A stretch of 64,000 bases of DNA from Flexilinea sp. GTDB lineage: Bacteria; Chloroflexota; Anaerolineae; Anaerolineales; Anaerolineaceae. The notes under the pieces were generated by a model. That model searched no databases. It saw nothing but the letters and a program-made list of their open reading frames with translations, and had not been told where the DNA came from. Location of the stretch: positions 36,458 to 100,457 of the forward strand of contig JASBYO010000001.1 in NCBI GenBank assembly GCA_029983925.1. The letters are read 5' to 3'. Below, piece after piece: positions 1-8,844 of the stretch (positions are counted from its first letter, which is position 1; each line of letters opens with the position of its first letter). The position numbers were made by a program, and so were the translations under genes.

Positions 1-204
1 ATGGAATGCGCTCCGCTGTTTCTCTGCGGGGCAAGTCTTAAAATCCGTACGGCTGCGGTCCTGATTTGCGCGACGAACTATAACCAATATTCGAACGACG
101 ACAACGACTATCCGCGCGATTGGGAACGTCGTGCGATTGAAACCGGAATTGAAGCGATGCGTTCCGTTATCCGTAAAGACAAAGAAATCGCCGAAAAGGC
201 CTGA
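1..204 (+). CDS. Nucleoside phosphorylase, C-terminal part (cut by window edge)
   Basis: Only the last 67 codons are visible; the gene starts before the window. The fragment carries the family C-terminal signature MECAPLFLCGASL followed by a conserved AIETGIEAMR helix, and closely matches the end of the next gene. Family members cleave nucleosides with phosphate to a base and ribose-1-phosphate in the cytoplasm. It lies 17 bp ahead of the next phosphorylase in the same direction, so the two look like a tandem duplication in one operon. Substrate cannot be told from this end. The true start is outside the view. Confidence 0.8.
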   Translation: MECAPLFLCGASLKIRTAAVLICATNYNQYSNDDNDYPRDWERRAIETGIEAMRSVIRKDKEIAEKA

Positions 205-221
205 CGCAGGAGGGAAAAATC

Positions 222-992
222 ATGGAAGCGATAAAAATGATGCATCTTGGGATCCGAAAAGGCGAAGTCGGCAAATACGTTTTCCTGCCCGGGAGTCCGG
301 AACGTTCGGAGAAAATTTCAAAGTATTTGGACAATCCGGTAAAAGTCGCCTACAATCGAGAATTTTTGACGTTTACGGGGTCTCTGGAAGGCGTTCCGGT
401 TTCGGTTACTTCGACCGGTATCGGCGGTCCGTCAACGGCAATCGCGATCGAAGAACTGTACCAATGCGGCGCCGACACGATGATTCGTATCGGAACCTGC
501 GCTTCGGTTTCCCCGAATTTCCATAAGGGCGACTTAATCATTCCGAACGGAGCGGTTCGGATGGAAGGTACCGGTCTTCACTATTTGCCGCTGGAATTCC
601 CGGCCGTCCCGGATTTCGAGACGACGCGGATTATAGAAGCGGCGGCGGTCAAATTAGATTACGCTTATCAAGTCGGCGTGACGATTACCAAGGCCGGATT
701 TTTTACGCAGACGCGCCCCGAATCGAAGCCGGTCGCGCCGGAATTGATTCAAAAATGGACGGCGTACCGAGCCGGAGGCGCGGTCGCCACCAGTATGGAA
801 TGCGCCTCTTTATTTATCGTCGGCGCAAGTCTCGGGATTCGGACGGGCGCGGTTCTCGTCAGCGCGACGAACGACGCCAGTTATTCGGGCGACGTCAAGG
901 ATTACCCGCACGGGTATGAACATTTGGCGATCGAGACCGGGATCGAGGCTATGCGGATGATGATTCGCATGGATCGCGAAGCGAAGAGATAA
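222..992 (+). CDS. Nucleoside phosphorylase (uridine phosphorylase-like)
   Basis: 256 residues, normal length for the PNP/UDP phosphorylase family. Near the N-terminus YVFLPGSPERSEKISKYL matches the phosphate-binding loop. The core GGPSTAIAIEELYQCGA and the C-terminal SMECASLF motif, which contacts ribose, are present. The segment normally read as GTTGAIQP in uridine phosphorylase is changed to GTCASVSP, so substrate preference may differ. The start follows a strong AGGAGG at 208-215. It is flanked by a homologous fragment and a GntR regulator and leads into a nucleoside ABC transporter, which supports a role in nucleoside salvage or catabolism. Exact substrate unknown. Confidence 0.85.
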   Translation: MEAIKMMHLGIRKGEVGKYVFLPGSPERSEKISKYLDNPVKVAYNREFLTFTGSLEGVPVSVTSTGIGGPSTAIAIEELYQCGADTMIRIGTCASVSPNFHKGDLIIPNGAVRMEGTGLHYLPLEFPAVPDFETTRIIEAAAVKLDYAYQVGVTITKAGFFTQTRPESKPVAPELIQKWTAYRAGGAVATSMECASLFIVGASLGIRTGAVLVSATNDASYSGDVKDYPHGYEHLAIETGIEAMRMMIRMDREAKR

Positions 993-997
993 CGGAC

Positions 998-1798
998 ATG
1001 AGCGAAGTTCAGCCGTCTCAGAAGCGCGTCCAAATTTATCGGTTCCCGAAACTCGATTTGAGCGGAGATTCGGACGTGTCGAATTATGTTCGGATTTGCG
1101 ATCTTTTTTCGAAGATGATTACCGAAAAAGCGCTGACGGACGGAGAAACTTTGCCGGGCGAAAACGTCTTCGCGGCATATTTCAACACAAGCCGCGCGAC
1201 GATTCGCCGCGCGTTTCGTCATCTTGAAGAAGACGGCTTCCTGATCAAACGGCAAGGGAAAGGGACGATCGTTTCATTTTCCGCTTTTTCCGATCAGAAA
1301 TTGATCCAGTGGTGCCATAATCTCGGCTACGAAAATTGTACGCGCCCGATTACGGACGTCGGCTTGGAGATTGAGCCCGAGCTGAGCGGAGAATTTTTGT
1401 CCGGAAAGCTGAATCTTACGATCGGCACGAAAATTACGGTTTTTTATTTGTCGTTTTTTAGCGAGCGCGAGCTGGTTGGGAACTGCGTGCTGATTATTCC
1501 GGACAGTTTCCTGGCATCGCGATTGCCCGGGCCGCGCAGCAAGGATGAAACATTGTCGTTCTTATTAGACGGCATATATAAATATATCCGTATGACCGAA
1601 ACGTCGATTCAGGTACTGTCCGTTGGAGACGAAAAAGATCGTCGTATCCCTGTGCTGCGCGAAAAAGTCGTTCTGAATGTGCAGGAATTCCTGTTTGATC
1701 CGAATTGCGCGCCGGTTGGGCTTTGCAACTATTATTTAAGGAGCGATTGCTACCGCTTTCCGCTGAGCCGGAAGGCGAAAGGCGATCCGGAACGGTAA
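998..1798 (+). CDS. GntR-family (HutC type) transcriptional regulator
   Basis: 266 residues. Residues about 20-90 form a GntR winged helix, with GETLPGENVFAAYFNTSR leading into TIRRAFRHLEEDGFL and a wing ending in KRQGKGTIV. The remainder resembles the UTRA effector-binding domain of HutC-type regulators. The start is 5 bp after the phosphorylase stop, so it is co-transcribed. It probably binds a nucleoside, base or sugar phosphate and controls this operon. A 15-bp palindrome immediately downstream (1803-1817) is a candidate binding site. Family call is firm; ligand is inferred. Confidence 0.88.
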   Translation: MSEVQPSQKRVQIYRFPKLDLSGDSDVSNYVRICDLFSKMITEKALTDGETLPGENVFAAYFNTSRATIRRAFRHLEEDGFLIKRQGKGTIVSFSAFSDQKLIQWCHNLGYENCTRPITDVGLEIEPELSGEFLSGKLNLTIGTKITVFYLSFFSERELVGNCVLIIPDSFLASRLPGPRSKDETLSFLLDGIYKYIRMTETSIQVLSVGDEKDRRIPVLREKVVLNVQEFLFDPNCAPVGLCNYYLRSDCYRFPLSRKAKGDPER

Positions 1799-1802
1799 GA
1801 AG

Positions 1803-1817
1803 CGGGATCTGATCCCG
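1803..1817. promoter_or_regulatory. Palindrome, candidate GntR operator
   Basis: CGGGATC-T-GATCCCG is a perfect 7+1+7 palindrome in the 53-bp gap between the GntR gene and the binding-protein gene. The one-base centre makes it a poor RNA hairpin but a plausible dimer site. That it binds the neighbouring regulator is inference. Confidence 0.4.
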
Positions 1818-1851
1818 TTTAATATTTCTATTCCGATAAGGAGAATTCGAA

Positions 1852-2952
1852 ATGAAAAAAAAGGTCGTTATCGCAGTTGTTTTGTTGACTTTTGCGGCTG
1901 TTTTAGGCGCGGTTTTCGCCGTATCAGCGCAGGAGGCAGCCCCGCTTAAAGTCGTTTACCTGGTAAACGGAAGTCTGGGCGATAAAGGTTTCTACGATTC
2001 CGCCGCGTCAGGGATGTATCAGATGCGCGATGAACTCGGCGCGGAGATTAAGATTATCGAAATGGGACGCGATGAAACCAGTTATGAAGGAAACTTTATC
2101 GACGTTTCCGAGCAGGATTGGGACATGATTATTTCCGGAACCTGGTCGGTAAAAGAATTAGCCCAGGAAATCGCCGTCCAGTTCCCTGATAAGAACTATA
2201 TTTTCTTTGACGGCAAAGTCGATTATGACGTCGTTTCAACCAACAACATGATGGGCGTCAACTATTTGTCGAATGAAGGTTCCTTTATGGCGGGCGCGCT
2301 GGCCGCGCTGATGCTCGATTCCGGCGATGAAAAAATTGATCCTGAAAAGCGGATTTTAGGTTTTGTCGGTTCGATGGATTCGCCGAATATCAATGATTTC
2401 CTCGTCGGATATATCGAAGGGATTAAATATATCGATCCGGAAATTAAACTGATGACCTCTTACGTCGGTTCGTTCGAGGACGTTCCTAAGGCGCTTGAAA
2501 TGACGAAACAGCTCTATAACCAGGGCGCGCAGATTGTCTTCGCTCCCGCGTCGCAGAGTATTCTCGGCGCCGTTACCGCCGCGGCGGATTCGAATAAGTA
2601 TCTGATCGGCTGCGATCAGGATATCTGGGCCCAGGTTAACGAGTCGGATCCGAAAACGGCTTCGGTCATTATTTCGTCCGCGTTGAAGAAAGTCGGCGAT
2701 TCCCTGTTTACGGCCGTTTCCGGGTTCGCGGACGGCTCGATGACGGCGGATCAGAATTATACGCTCGGATTGAAGAGCGGAGCGGTCGGTCTGGCGGAAA
2801 ACGATAACTTTGTCGCCGTTGTCCCCGAAGATATCCGCGCCCAGCTCGATTCCATTTCAGAAAAAGTCATCAACGGCGAAATTGTCGTCGGCACCTCGTT
2901 CACGATGTCGACGGAAGAAATCGCGCAATTGCGTGATGAAATGAAACCGTAA
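1852..2952 (+). CDS. BMP-family ABC transporter substrate-binding protein
   Basis: 366 residues with a Sec signal peptide (MKKKVVIAVVLLTF, Ala-rich end near VSAQEAAP) and no lipobox Cys. The mature part matches the BMP/PnrA-like family, which binds purine nucleosides in characterised members: VVYLVNGSLGDKGFYDSAASG near the start, the central GFVGSMDSPNINDFLVGY, and VFAPASQSILGAV. It acts outside the membrane and delivers ligand to the permeases encoded after it. Start supported by AAGGAG at 1839-1844. The gene is followed by a perfect 14-bp stem-loop. Ligand (nucleoside) is inferred from family and the three phosphorylases. Confidence 0.88.
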   Translation: MKKKVVIAVVLLTFAAVLGAVFAVSAQEAAPLKVVYLVNGSLGDKGFYDSAASGMYQMRDELGAEIKIIEMGRDETSYEGNFIDVSEQDWDMIISGTWSVKELAQEIAVQFPDKNYIFFDGKVDYDVVSTNNMMGVNYLSNEGSFMAGALAALMLDSGDEKIDPEKRILGFVGSMDSPNINDFLVGYIEGIKYIDPEIKLMTSYVGSFEDVPKALEMTKQLYNQGAQIVFAPASQSILGAVTAAADSNKYLIGCDQDIWAQVNESDPKTASVIISSALKKVGDSLFTAVSGFADGSMTADQNYTLGLKSGAVGLAENDNFVAVVPEDIRAQLDSISEKVINGEIVVGTSFTMSTEEIAQLRDEMKP

Positions 2953-2964
2953 AATTTTCCCGAC

Positions 2965-3000
2965 GGATAGAAAGCGGCTGATCTCGGCCGCTTTCTATCC
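2965..3000 (+). terminator. Intercistronic stem-loop after the BMP binding-protein gene
   Basis: Perfect 14-bp arms (2965-2978 and 2987-3000) with an 8-nt loop. No real U-run follows, so it is more likely a partial terminator or 3'-end stabiliser that raises binding-protein mRNA over the transporter genes than a full stop. Confidence 0.65.
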
Positions 3001-3046
3001 GGAAGTATATTCAGTTCGTACGCTTCGAAAGCTTACAGGTGGAATC

Positions 3047-4606
3047 ATGACAGAAACACAGGAAGCCTTACGGTTAGAAGGAATAACGAAAGTTTATCCG
3101 AACGGGGTTATCGCCAACAAAGACATTAATTTCAGTGTGAATGTCGGAGAAATTCATGCGCTTTCGGGCGAAAACGGCGCCGGAAAGACGACGCTGATGA
3201 AAATATTGTTCGGCGAGGAAAAACCGACCGCAGGCGAAATTTTTATCGACGGCGATAAGGTTAATATTCAAAATCCGTCCGACGCGATCCGGCTCGGGAT
3301 CGGCCTCGTTCATCAGCATTTCATGCTGGTTCCTTCGTTAACGGTTACGGAGAATTTGATTTTAGGGATCGAGCCGGTTAAAGGTTTGCGAATTGACGAG
3401 CGTAAGGCGCGGGATCAAGTCAGCGAAATTTCGAAGAAATATCACCTGATCGTAGACCCGGACGCGAAAATCCAGGACCTGACCGTCGGCCAAAAACAAA
3501 AGGTCGAAATATTAAAAACGCTGCTGCGCGGCGTTCGGATCCTGATCCTCGACGAACCGACGGCAGTTTTAACGCCGCAGGAGACGAAAGAGTTGTTCTA
3601 TGAGTTGAAGCTGCTCCGATCCGCCGGGTATACGATTATTTTTATTTCTCATAAACTGAACGAAGTCAAAGAACTCTGCGATCGGATTACGATTATTCGC
3701 CATGGGCAAACGATGGGCGTTTTTGACGTCTCTTCAGTTTCCGAAGAGGAAATTTCCCGTTTGATGGTTGGGCGCGCGGTAAAACTCAAAGTCGAGAAGG
3801 AAGCGGCGAATCCCGGCGCGGCGGCGATCCGAGTCCGCGGCTTGACGATTTTAGACGATTCCGGGAAACCGAAAGTGAAAAACGTTTCGTTTACGGCGCG
3901 GCGCGGCGAAATATTTGGCGTCGCCGGCGTCGAAGGGAACGGTCAATCTCAGTTGACGGACGCGATAACCGGGCTGGGCGGTTATCAATCCGGCTCGATT
4001 GAAATCAACGGTCTGAATATTTCCGGAAAGAGCGTTCGCGAAATTCGGGAGCATAAATTGTCGCATATTCCTGAAGACCGAATGAAAACCGGGATCGCGC
4101 CGCGGCTCTCGATCGAAAATAACGTCATCGCCGACAAAATTTTCCGAAAGGATTTTAATCGTTTCGGTTTTTTGAATCTTTCGAAAATCGCAGCCTACGG
4201 ATTGGAAATGGTCAATCGCTTCCGCGTTTCCTGCAAGTCGGCTCAGGTTCATATCAACAGCCTTTCCGGCGGCAATATTCAAAAAGTCGTTCTTGCTCGG
4301 GAGCTGTCGTCCGATCCGGACGTGATTATCGCGAACCAGCCGACGCGCGGCGTCGACGTCGGCGCGACGGAATTCATCCGTCAGGAATTAGTCGGGATGC
4401 GGAATCAGGGAAAGACGGTCTTTTTGATTTCTTCCGACCTGGGAGAGATCCTCGGTTTATCCGATTCTTTAATCGTGCTTTACGAGGGCGAAATTACGGC
4501 ATATTTCCCGGACGCCTCTTCCGTAACGGAAGAAGAATTGGGCCGGTACATGCTGGGCGTTGAAAAACAATCCGACGCGGAGATACGGAGAGCGGTTCAT
4601 GAATGA
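3047..4606 (+). CDS. Nucleoside ABC transporter, double ATP-binding protein
   Basis: 519 residues with two ABC domains in tandem, typical of YufO/BmpB-type ATPases of the BMP transporter family. Domain 1 has Walker A GENGAGKTT (residues 41-49), signature LTVGQKQKVEILK and Walker B LILDEPTAVLTP. Domain 2 (from about residue 255) has a degenerate Walker A, GVEGNGQSQL, and signature LSGGNIQKVVLA. The degenerate second site is usual for sugar/nucleoside double ATPases. It energises the two permeases encoded next on the cytoplasmic face. Start ATG follows AGGTGG. It overlaps the permease gene by 8 bp. Confidence 0.92.
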   Translation: MTETQEALRLEGITKVYPNGVIANKDINFSVNVGEIHALSGENGAGKTTLMKILFGEEKPTAGEIFIDGDKVNIQNPSDAIRLGIGLVHQHFMLVPSLTVTENLILGIEPVKGLRIDERKARDQVSEISKKYHLIVDPDAKIQDLTVGQKQKVEILKTLLRGVRILILDEPTAVLTPQETKELFYELKLLRSAGYTIIFISHKLNEVKELCDRITIIRHGQTMGVFDVSSVSEEEISRLMVGRAVKLKVEKEAANPGAAAIRVRGLTILDDSGKPKVKNVSFTARRGEIFGVAGVEGNGQSQLTDAITGLGGYQSGSIEINGLNISGKSVREIREHKLSHIPEDRMKTGIAPRLSIENNVIADKIFRKDFNRFGFLNLSKIAAYGLEMVNRFRVSCKSAQVHINSLSGGNIQKVVLARELSSDPDVIIANQPTRGVDVGATEFIRQELVGMRNQGKTVFLISSDLGEILGLSDSLIVLYEGEITAYFPDASSVTEEELGRYMLGVEKQSDAEIRRAVHE

Positions 4607-5702
4607 GAAAAGGATTAATCTTTTAGTTGATTTAGCCCGCGTTGGCATCATTATCAGTATTACGTTGGCGCTCGTCTTTTTAATCGTTTTCCTGGCGAGT
4701 CAGGAACCGTTCGTAGCGATTTACAGTTTCTTTATCGGGCCGTTTACTTCTATCCGCCGTATCGGGAATATTGTCGAGGCCGGGGCGCCATTGATGTTTA
4801 CCGCGCTGGCGGTCATTATTATTTTCCGCTCCGGTCTTTTCAGCATGATATCCGAAGGCGCTTTTTTTATCGGGATCACCGGCGCGATGATCGCGGCGAT
4901 TGCGTGGCGCCTTCCGTTTCCGCTGCATCCATTCGGCGCAATTTTGTTCGGCGGCTTCTGCGGCGCTGTCGCCGCGCTCATTCCGGCACTGTTGAGAATG
5001 AAATGGTCCGTCAGCGAAGTCGTTACTTCGATTATGCTGAATTACGTGATTCAATTTTTATCGATCTATCTCGTGAATTATCATTTCCGCGAAATTTCGA
5101 GTTCGAGTTTAGCGTCCTTGCTTCTTGAGCCGACCGCGAAATTGCCGGTAATCTTTCCCGGAACGCGTATTCATGTCGGAATCCTGATCGCGTTGGCTGC
5201 CTGTATCGTTCTTTACCTGTTCCTTTATCGGACGGCGTTGGGCTATTCAATCCGCGTTGTCGGGGACAATCAGACGTTTGCGCGTTATTCCGGTATTAAC
5301 GCTGCGAAAACGATGCTCTTCGCGCAAATTATCGCCGGTTTTATCGCGGGGATCGGCGGCGCGTCCGAACTGCTCGGGATGTATACGCGCTTTAAATGGA
5401 CGTCTTCTCCCGGATACGGCTGGACCGGGATTGTCGTCGCGCTTCTGGCCAAACGGAATCCGCTTCTGGTCCCGATTGCCGCGCTGTTTATCGGTTATAT
5501 GAATGTCGGCGCGGATATCATGGCCCGGAGCAGCGACGTCAGCCGCGAAGTGGTCGATATTATTCAAGGCGTGATGATGCTGTTGATCGCCGCCGAAGCG
5601 CTGTTAGGCGGGTTCCGCCAGCGCCTGATTGTCTCGGCTGCGAAACTTGAAGATTCGCTGAAATCGCCCGAAATCAAATTGAAGCAGGAAAAAGGAGTTT
5701 AA
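4599..5702 (+). CDS. Nucleoside ABC transporter permease (YufP-like)
   Basis: 367-residue polytopic membrane protein of the BPD_transp_2 type. The conserved segments ALAVIIIFRSGLFSMISEG and MKWSVSEVVTSIMLNYV are diagnostic of this permease half. An in-frame ATG at 4560 exists, but the ATG at 4599 (MNEKRINLL) has a purine-rich site (GGAGAG) just before it and overlaps the ATPase stop, so 4599 is preferred. With the next gene it forms the heterodimeric channel. Confidence 0.9.
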   Translation: MNEKRINLLVDLARVGIIISITLALVFLIVFLASQEPFVAIYSFFIGPFTSIRRIGNIVEAGAPLMFTALAVIIIFRSGLFSMISEGAFFIGITGAMIAAIAWRLPFPLHPFGAILFGGFCGAVAALIPALLRMKWSVSEVVTSIMLNYVIQFLSIYLVNYHFREISSSSLASLLLEPTAKLPVIFPGTRIHVGILIALAACIVLYLFLYRTALGYSIRVVGDNQTFARYSGINAAKTMLFAQIIAGFIAGIGGASELLGMYTRFKWTSSPGYGWTGIVVALLAKRNPLLVPIAALFIGYMNVGADIMARSSDVSREVVDIIQGVMMLLIAAEALLGGFRQRLIVSAAKLEDSLKSPEIKLKQEKGV

Positions 5703-5703
5703 C

Positions 5704-6627
5704 ATGCCGGCAATTTTCAGTTATATTTTCAGCGTTGATTTCTTTTTCATGTGGATCAGAGTCGCAACGCCGATTATTTTGGTCGCATTAGGCGCTGTCG
5801 TCTGCGAACGGTCCGGCGTCGTTAACCTCGGGTTGGAAGGCACGATGCTGATTGCGGCTTTGTTCGGCGTTTTGGGTTCGTATTTCGGAAAAGGGCTGCT
5901 CCCGGGTTTCCTGCTCGGAATTGCGTCAGCTCTGGTCGTCAGTCTGCTCTTCGCTTTCTTTCATCTTGTATTAAAGGCGAATAATGTTCTTTGCGGCACG
6001 GCGATCAATACGTTGGCGGCCGGGCTAACCGTATTCGTGCTGCAAATGGTCACGGGTGAAAAGGGAACGAGCGCGTCGATCAAGAGTTATTCTTATCCGG
6101 AAGTCAATATCCCGATTTTGAAGGATATTCCTATTCTGGGAGAAATTTTGTCAGGGCATAACCTGCTGACATATTTGGCGATCGTTTTGTTGTTTGTCGT
6201 GATGTTTTTATTGTTCAAAACGCCGTTGGGACTGCGAATCCGCGCTGTCGGCGAGAATCCGCACGCTGCGGAGAGCGTCGGAATTCCCGTCGTCAGAATC
6301 CGCTTTATTGCGATTTCTATCTGCGGCGCGTTAGCCGGATTAGGCGGGATGTACTTATCTATGGCGTATCTTCCGATTTTCGCCCGCGATATGACGGCCG
6401 GACGGGGGTTTATTTCGCTCGCCGCCTGCGCGATGGGCCGGGCGAACCCGATCGGCGTTTTCGTCTCGGCGCTCGTATTCGCGTTTTTCGACGGATTGTC
6501 GAATATCCTTCAAGTTCTGCGGATTCCGGCGGAATTTGTGCAGATGATGCCGTACGCTGCGACAATTTTGGGCTTGACGATTTATTCGATTCACCGCGCT
6601 CACTCGCTCCAGCGAAAACATTCTTAA
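5704..6627 (+). CDS. Nucleoside ABC transporter permease (YufQ-like)
   Basis: 307 residues, BPD_transp_2 family, with the N-terminal hallmark VALGAVVCERSGVVNLGLEG and the central GLRIRAVGENPHAAESVGI. About eight or nine hydrophobic segments are visible. The ATG lies one base after the preceding stop, so translation is coupled. Partner of the upstream permease in the nucleoside importer. The paralogue in this window is at 42776-43702. Confidence 0.9.
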   Translation: MPAIFSYIFSVDFFFMWIRVATPIILVALGAVVCERSGVVNLGLEGTMLIAALFGVLGSYFGKGLLPGFLLGIASALVVSLLFAFFHLVLKANNVLCGTAINTLAAGLTVFVLQMVTGEKGTSASIKSYSYPEVNIPILKDIPILGEILSGHNLLTYLAIVLLFVVMFLLFKTPLGLRIRAVGENPHAAESVGIPVVRIRFIAISICGALAGLGGMYLSMAYLPIFARDMTAGRGFISLAACAMGRANPIGVFVSALVFAFFDGLSNILQVLRIPAEFVQMMPYAATILGLTIYSIHRAHSLQRKHS

Positions 6628-6665
6628 GTTGGATATATTCATTGATAAATTCGGGAGGAAAAGTT

Positions 6666-7436
6666 ATGTCAATTTTGGATAAAGGCGAAAAAACGTTAGG
6701 GAAAAAGCAATATCATATTCATGTATCGCCCGGCGAAGTCGGTAAATATGTACTGCTGCCGGGAGATCCGGCTCGCAGCGATCGGGTCTCCAAGTATCTC
6801 GATGACGCTCGCCTGGTCGCAAACAATCGCGAGCATCGTACGTTTACCGGCTTTTATAAAGGCGTTATGGTGTCGGTAACTTCGACCGGAATGGGCTGCC
6901 CGTCTACTGCGATCGCTGTCGAAGAATTAATTAATGTCGGGGCGGAGTGTTTTATTCGGATCGGCTCTACCGGCGCGCTCCAGCCTCACCTGAAAATCGG
7001 CGATCTAATCGTTTCTACCGGCTCAATGAAAAACGAGGGAACGTCCCGATTTTATGTGCCCGATTGTTTCCCTGCGATCCCGGACTTTGATCTGACGCGC
7101 GTGTTGATCGATACTGCGCGCGAATTGGAGCCGCAATTGGGATTCAAGAGTTATTACGGAATCAATGCTACCGACGATGCGTTTTACGGCGAATCGCCGG
7201 AATGGATTGAGAAATTGGCCGCTTTGGGTTGTTTGAATGTCGAAATGGAGAGCTCGGCGATCTATACCGTTTGCGCGAAACGGAAAAAACGCGGCGCGAT
7301 GATCTCCGCCGTATCCGGAAATCTGATGACGGCCGACGTCGTCTACGAAAAGGCGAATGAAGGGTTGATCAAGGGCTGGGATAATGAAATAAAGGTCGTT
7401 TTGGAGACGATTTATCGTTTTGACCAGCAGCATTAG
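6666..7436 (+). CDS. Uridine phosphorylase-like nucleoside phosphorylase
   Basis: 256 residues. Start ATG 6666 is chosen over an in-frame ATG at 6642 because GGGAGGAAAAG lies directly before it. Motifs are closer to classical uridine phosphorylase than the copy at 222: LPGDPARSDRVSKYL (phosphate), RIGSTGALQPHLKIGDLIV and VEMESSAIYTV (ribose). It closes the transporter operon and ends at a strong terminator, so uptake and phosphorolysis are linked. It probably splits uridine or a related nucleoside to base and ribose-1-phosphate. Specificity is inferred. Confidence 0.87.
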   Translation: MSILDKGEKTLGKKQYHIHVSPGEVGKYVLLPGDPARSDRVSKYLDDARLVANNREHRTFTGFYKGVMVSVTSTGMGCPSTAIAVEELINVGAECFIRIGSTGALQPHLKIGDLIVSTGSMKNEGTSRFYVPDCFPAIPDFDLTRVLIDTARELEPQLGFKSYYGINATDDAFYGESPEWIEKLAALGCLNVEMESSAIYTVCAKRKKRGAMISAVSGNLMTADVVYEKANEGLIKGWDNEIKVVLETIYRFDQQH

Positions 7437-7460
7437 CCTTTAGTATTGATATTTTCCATG

Positions 7461-7500
7461 AACTGAGACCTTTTCGATCGGTCTCAGTTCTCTTTTTTTA
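7461..7500 (+). terminator. Rho-independent terminator of the nucleoside operon
   Basis: AACTGAGACC (7461-7470) pairs perfectly with GGTCTCAGTT (7480-7489), followed by CTCTTTTTTT. Ends the plus-strand operon facing the convergent MFS gene. Confidence 0.9.
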
Positions 7501-7506
7501 ATTCTT

Positions 7507-8802
7507 TTACTCCCCGCTCCGGATCCGCTCCGGGACGTTCTTCAGGTATGAACGTCCGGCGAACATCACGATCAACGCCGCTAAAAACAGCATAATAATC
7601 GAGAAGATCGAGTAAGAGCTCCGTCCCGTTATCGCTTTCGTCGCGGCGTACAGGAGCGGGCCCATAAAGGCGGCGAATTTTCCGAAAATATCGAAGAATC
7701 CAAAGTATTCTCCCGCATTTGCGGGCGGGACCATCTTCCCGAAATAGGAACGCGAGATTGCCTGAATTCCCCCTTGAACCGTGCCGACGAGGATGGCCAG
7801 AATAAAAAACAGCGTCGTCGCCTGCCGGATTGTCAGGAATTTTTCTTCGAGTCCGTAGCCCATGATAAATCCGAGCGTACAGATGACGAGATAGACGCAG
7901 ATCGCGATCAGGATCATTTTCAGCGATCCGATCTTCCCGCTGATTTTCCCGAAAAGGATCGCGCAGGGAAAGGCGACGATTTGCGTTAAGAGCAGCGCGA
8001 TGATCATTCCGGTACTGTCGAGTCCGAGCGTTGCGCCGTAGCTGGTTGACATATTGATCACGGTATTGACACCGTCGATGTACAGGAAATACGCGATCAT
8101 GAAGAAAAACATCGGTTTGAACCGGAAGATATGACGCGCTGTAGCGAAGAGTTCGGCGAACGTTTTCCGGATAAAATCTTCTTTCGGAATTTCGACCCCA
8201 TATTTTTGCCGGACATTCCTGAACATTGGGATCGAGAATAAACCCCACCACAGCACGCAGATAATCAATGACAGCTTTACCGCCATCGTTCCGTCAATTC
8301 CGATCTTTTCGCCGAACATGACGAGCGCGATTGAAGCTAAAAACGGGATCGTTGACCCGCCGATATACCCGATCCCGTAGGCCATGCTCGATACGCTGTC
8401 CATCCGTTCCGGCGTCGTGACGTCGACGAGATAGCTGTCGTTAATTAGGCAGGAGCCGAGGAAACCGAGATACGAAAGGCTGTAGCCGACGAGCATTCCG
8501 CGCCAATCGTCCGTAATCGCGCAGTATAAGGTTGACAACAGCCCCAAGGCGACGAAGAAACCGAAAACGCGCCGTTTCCAGCCTTGAAAATCGGCGATTC
8601 TTCCGACGATCGGGGCTAAGATCGCGAGGACAAAGGTCGCGACCGCGGTTCCGATCCCCCACCAGTAATCGCCGGATTCGCCGGCGTTTTTCGCGACGTT
8701 CGAGAAATAGATCGGAAAAATAACCGCGCTCATGATCGTCGCGTACACGGAATTCGCATTATCGTAGAGGATAAAACTGATTTCTTCTTTCGTGAATTTC
8801 AT
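7507..8802 (-). CDS. MFS transporter, UMF1 (Atg22-like) family
   Basis: 431-residue membrane protein with about 12 hydrophobic segments. The N-terminus FILYDNANSVYATIM, then GRIADFQGWKRR and SCLINDSYLVDVTTPERMDSVSS, are characteristic of the UMF1/Atg22 branch of the major facilitator superfamily. Known eukaryotic relatives export amino acids from vacuoles; bacterial substrates are mostly unknown. It lies 42 bp downstream of the phosphodiesterase gene on the same strand and is convergent with the nucleoside operon. The substrate might be a nucleotide breakdown product, but this is only context. Confidence 0.85.
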   Translation of the reverse strand: MKFTKEEISFILYDNANSVYATIMSAVIFPIYFSNVAKNAGESGDYWWGIGTAVATFVLAILAPIVGRIADFQGWKRRVFGFFVALGLLSTLYCAITDDWRGMLVGYSLSYLGFLGSCLINDSYLVDVTTPERMDSVSSMAYGIGYIGGSTIPFLASIALVMFGEKIGIDGTMAVKLSLIICVLWWGLFSIPMFRNVRQKYGVEIPKEDFIRKTFAELFATARHIFRFKPMFFFMIAYFLYIDGVNTVINMSTSYGATLGLDSTGMIIALLLTQIVAFPCAILFGKISGKIGSLKMILIAICVYLVICTLGFIMGYGLEEKFLTIRQATTLFFILAILVGTVQGGIQAISRSYFGKMVPPANAGEYFGFFDIFGKFAAFMGPLLYAATKAITGRSSYSIFSIIMLFLAALIVMFAGRSYLKNVPERIRSGE

Positions 8803-8844
8803 TGGGAGGGTCCTTTCAATTTTGTTGGGGATCCATCGATTTTG

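Noticed and set aside
7484-8251. Long antisense open frame across the MFS gene
   Set aside because: Arg-rich shadow of the real MFS reading frame, produced by codon bias.
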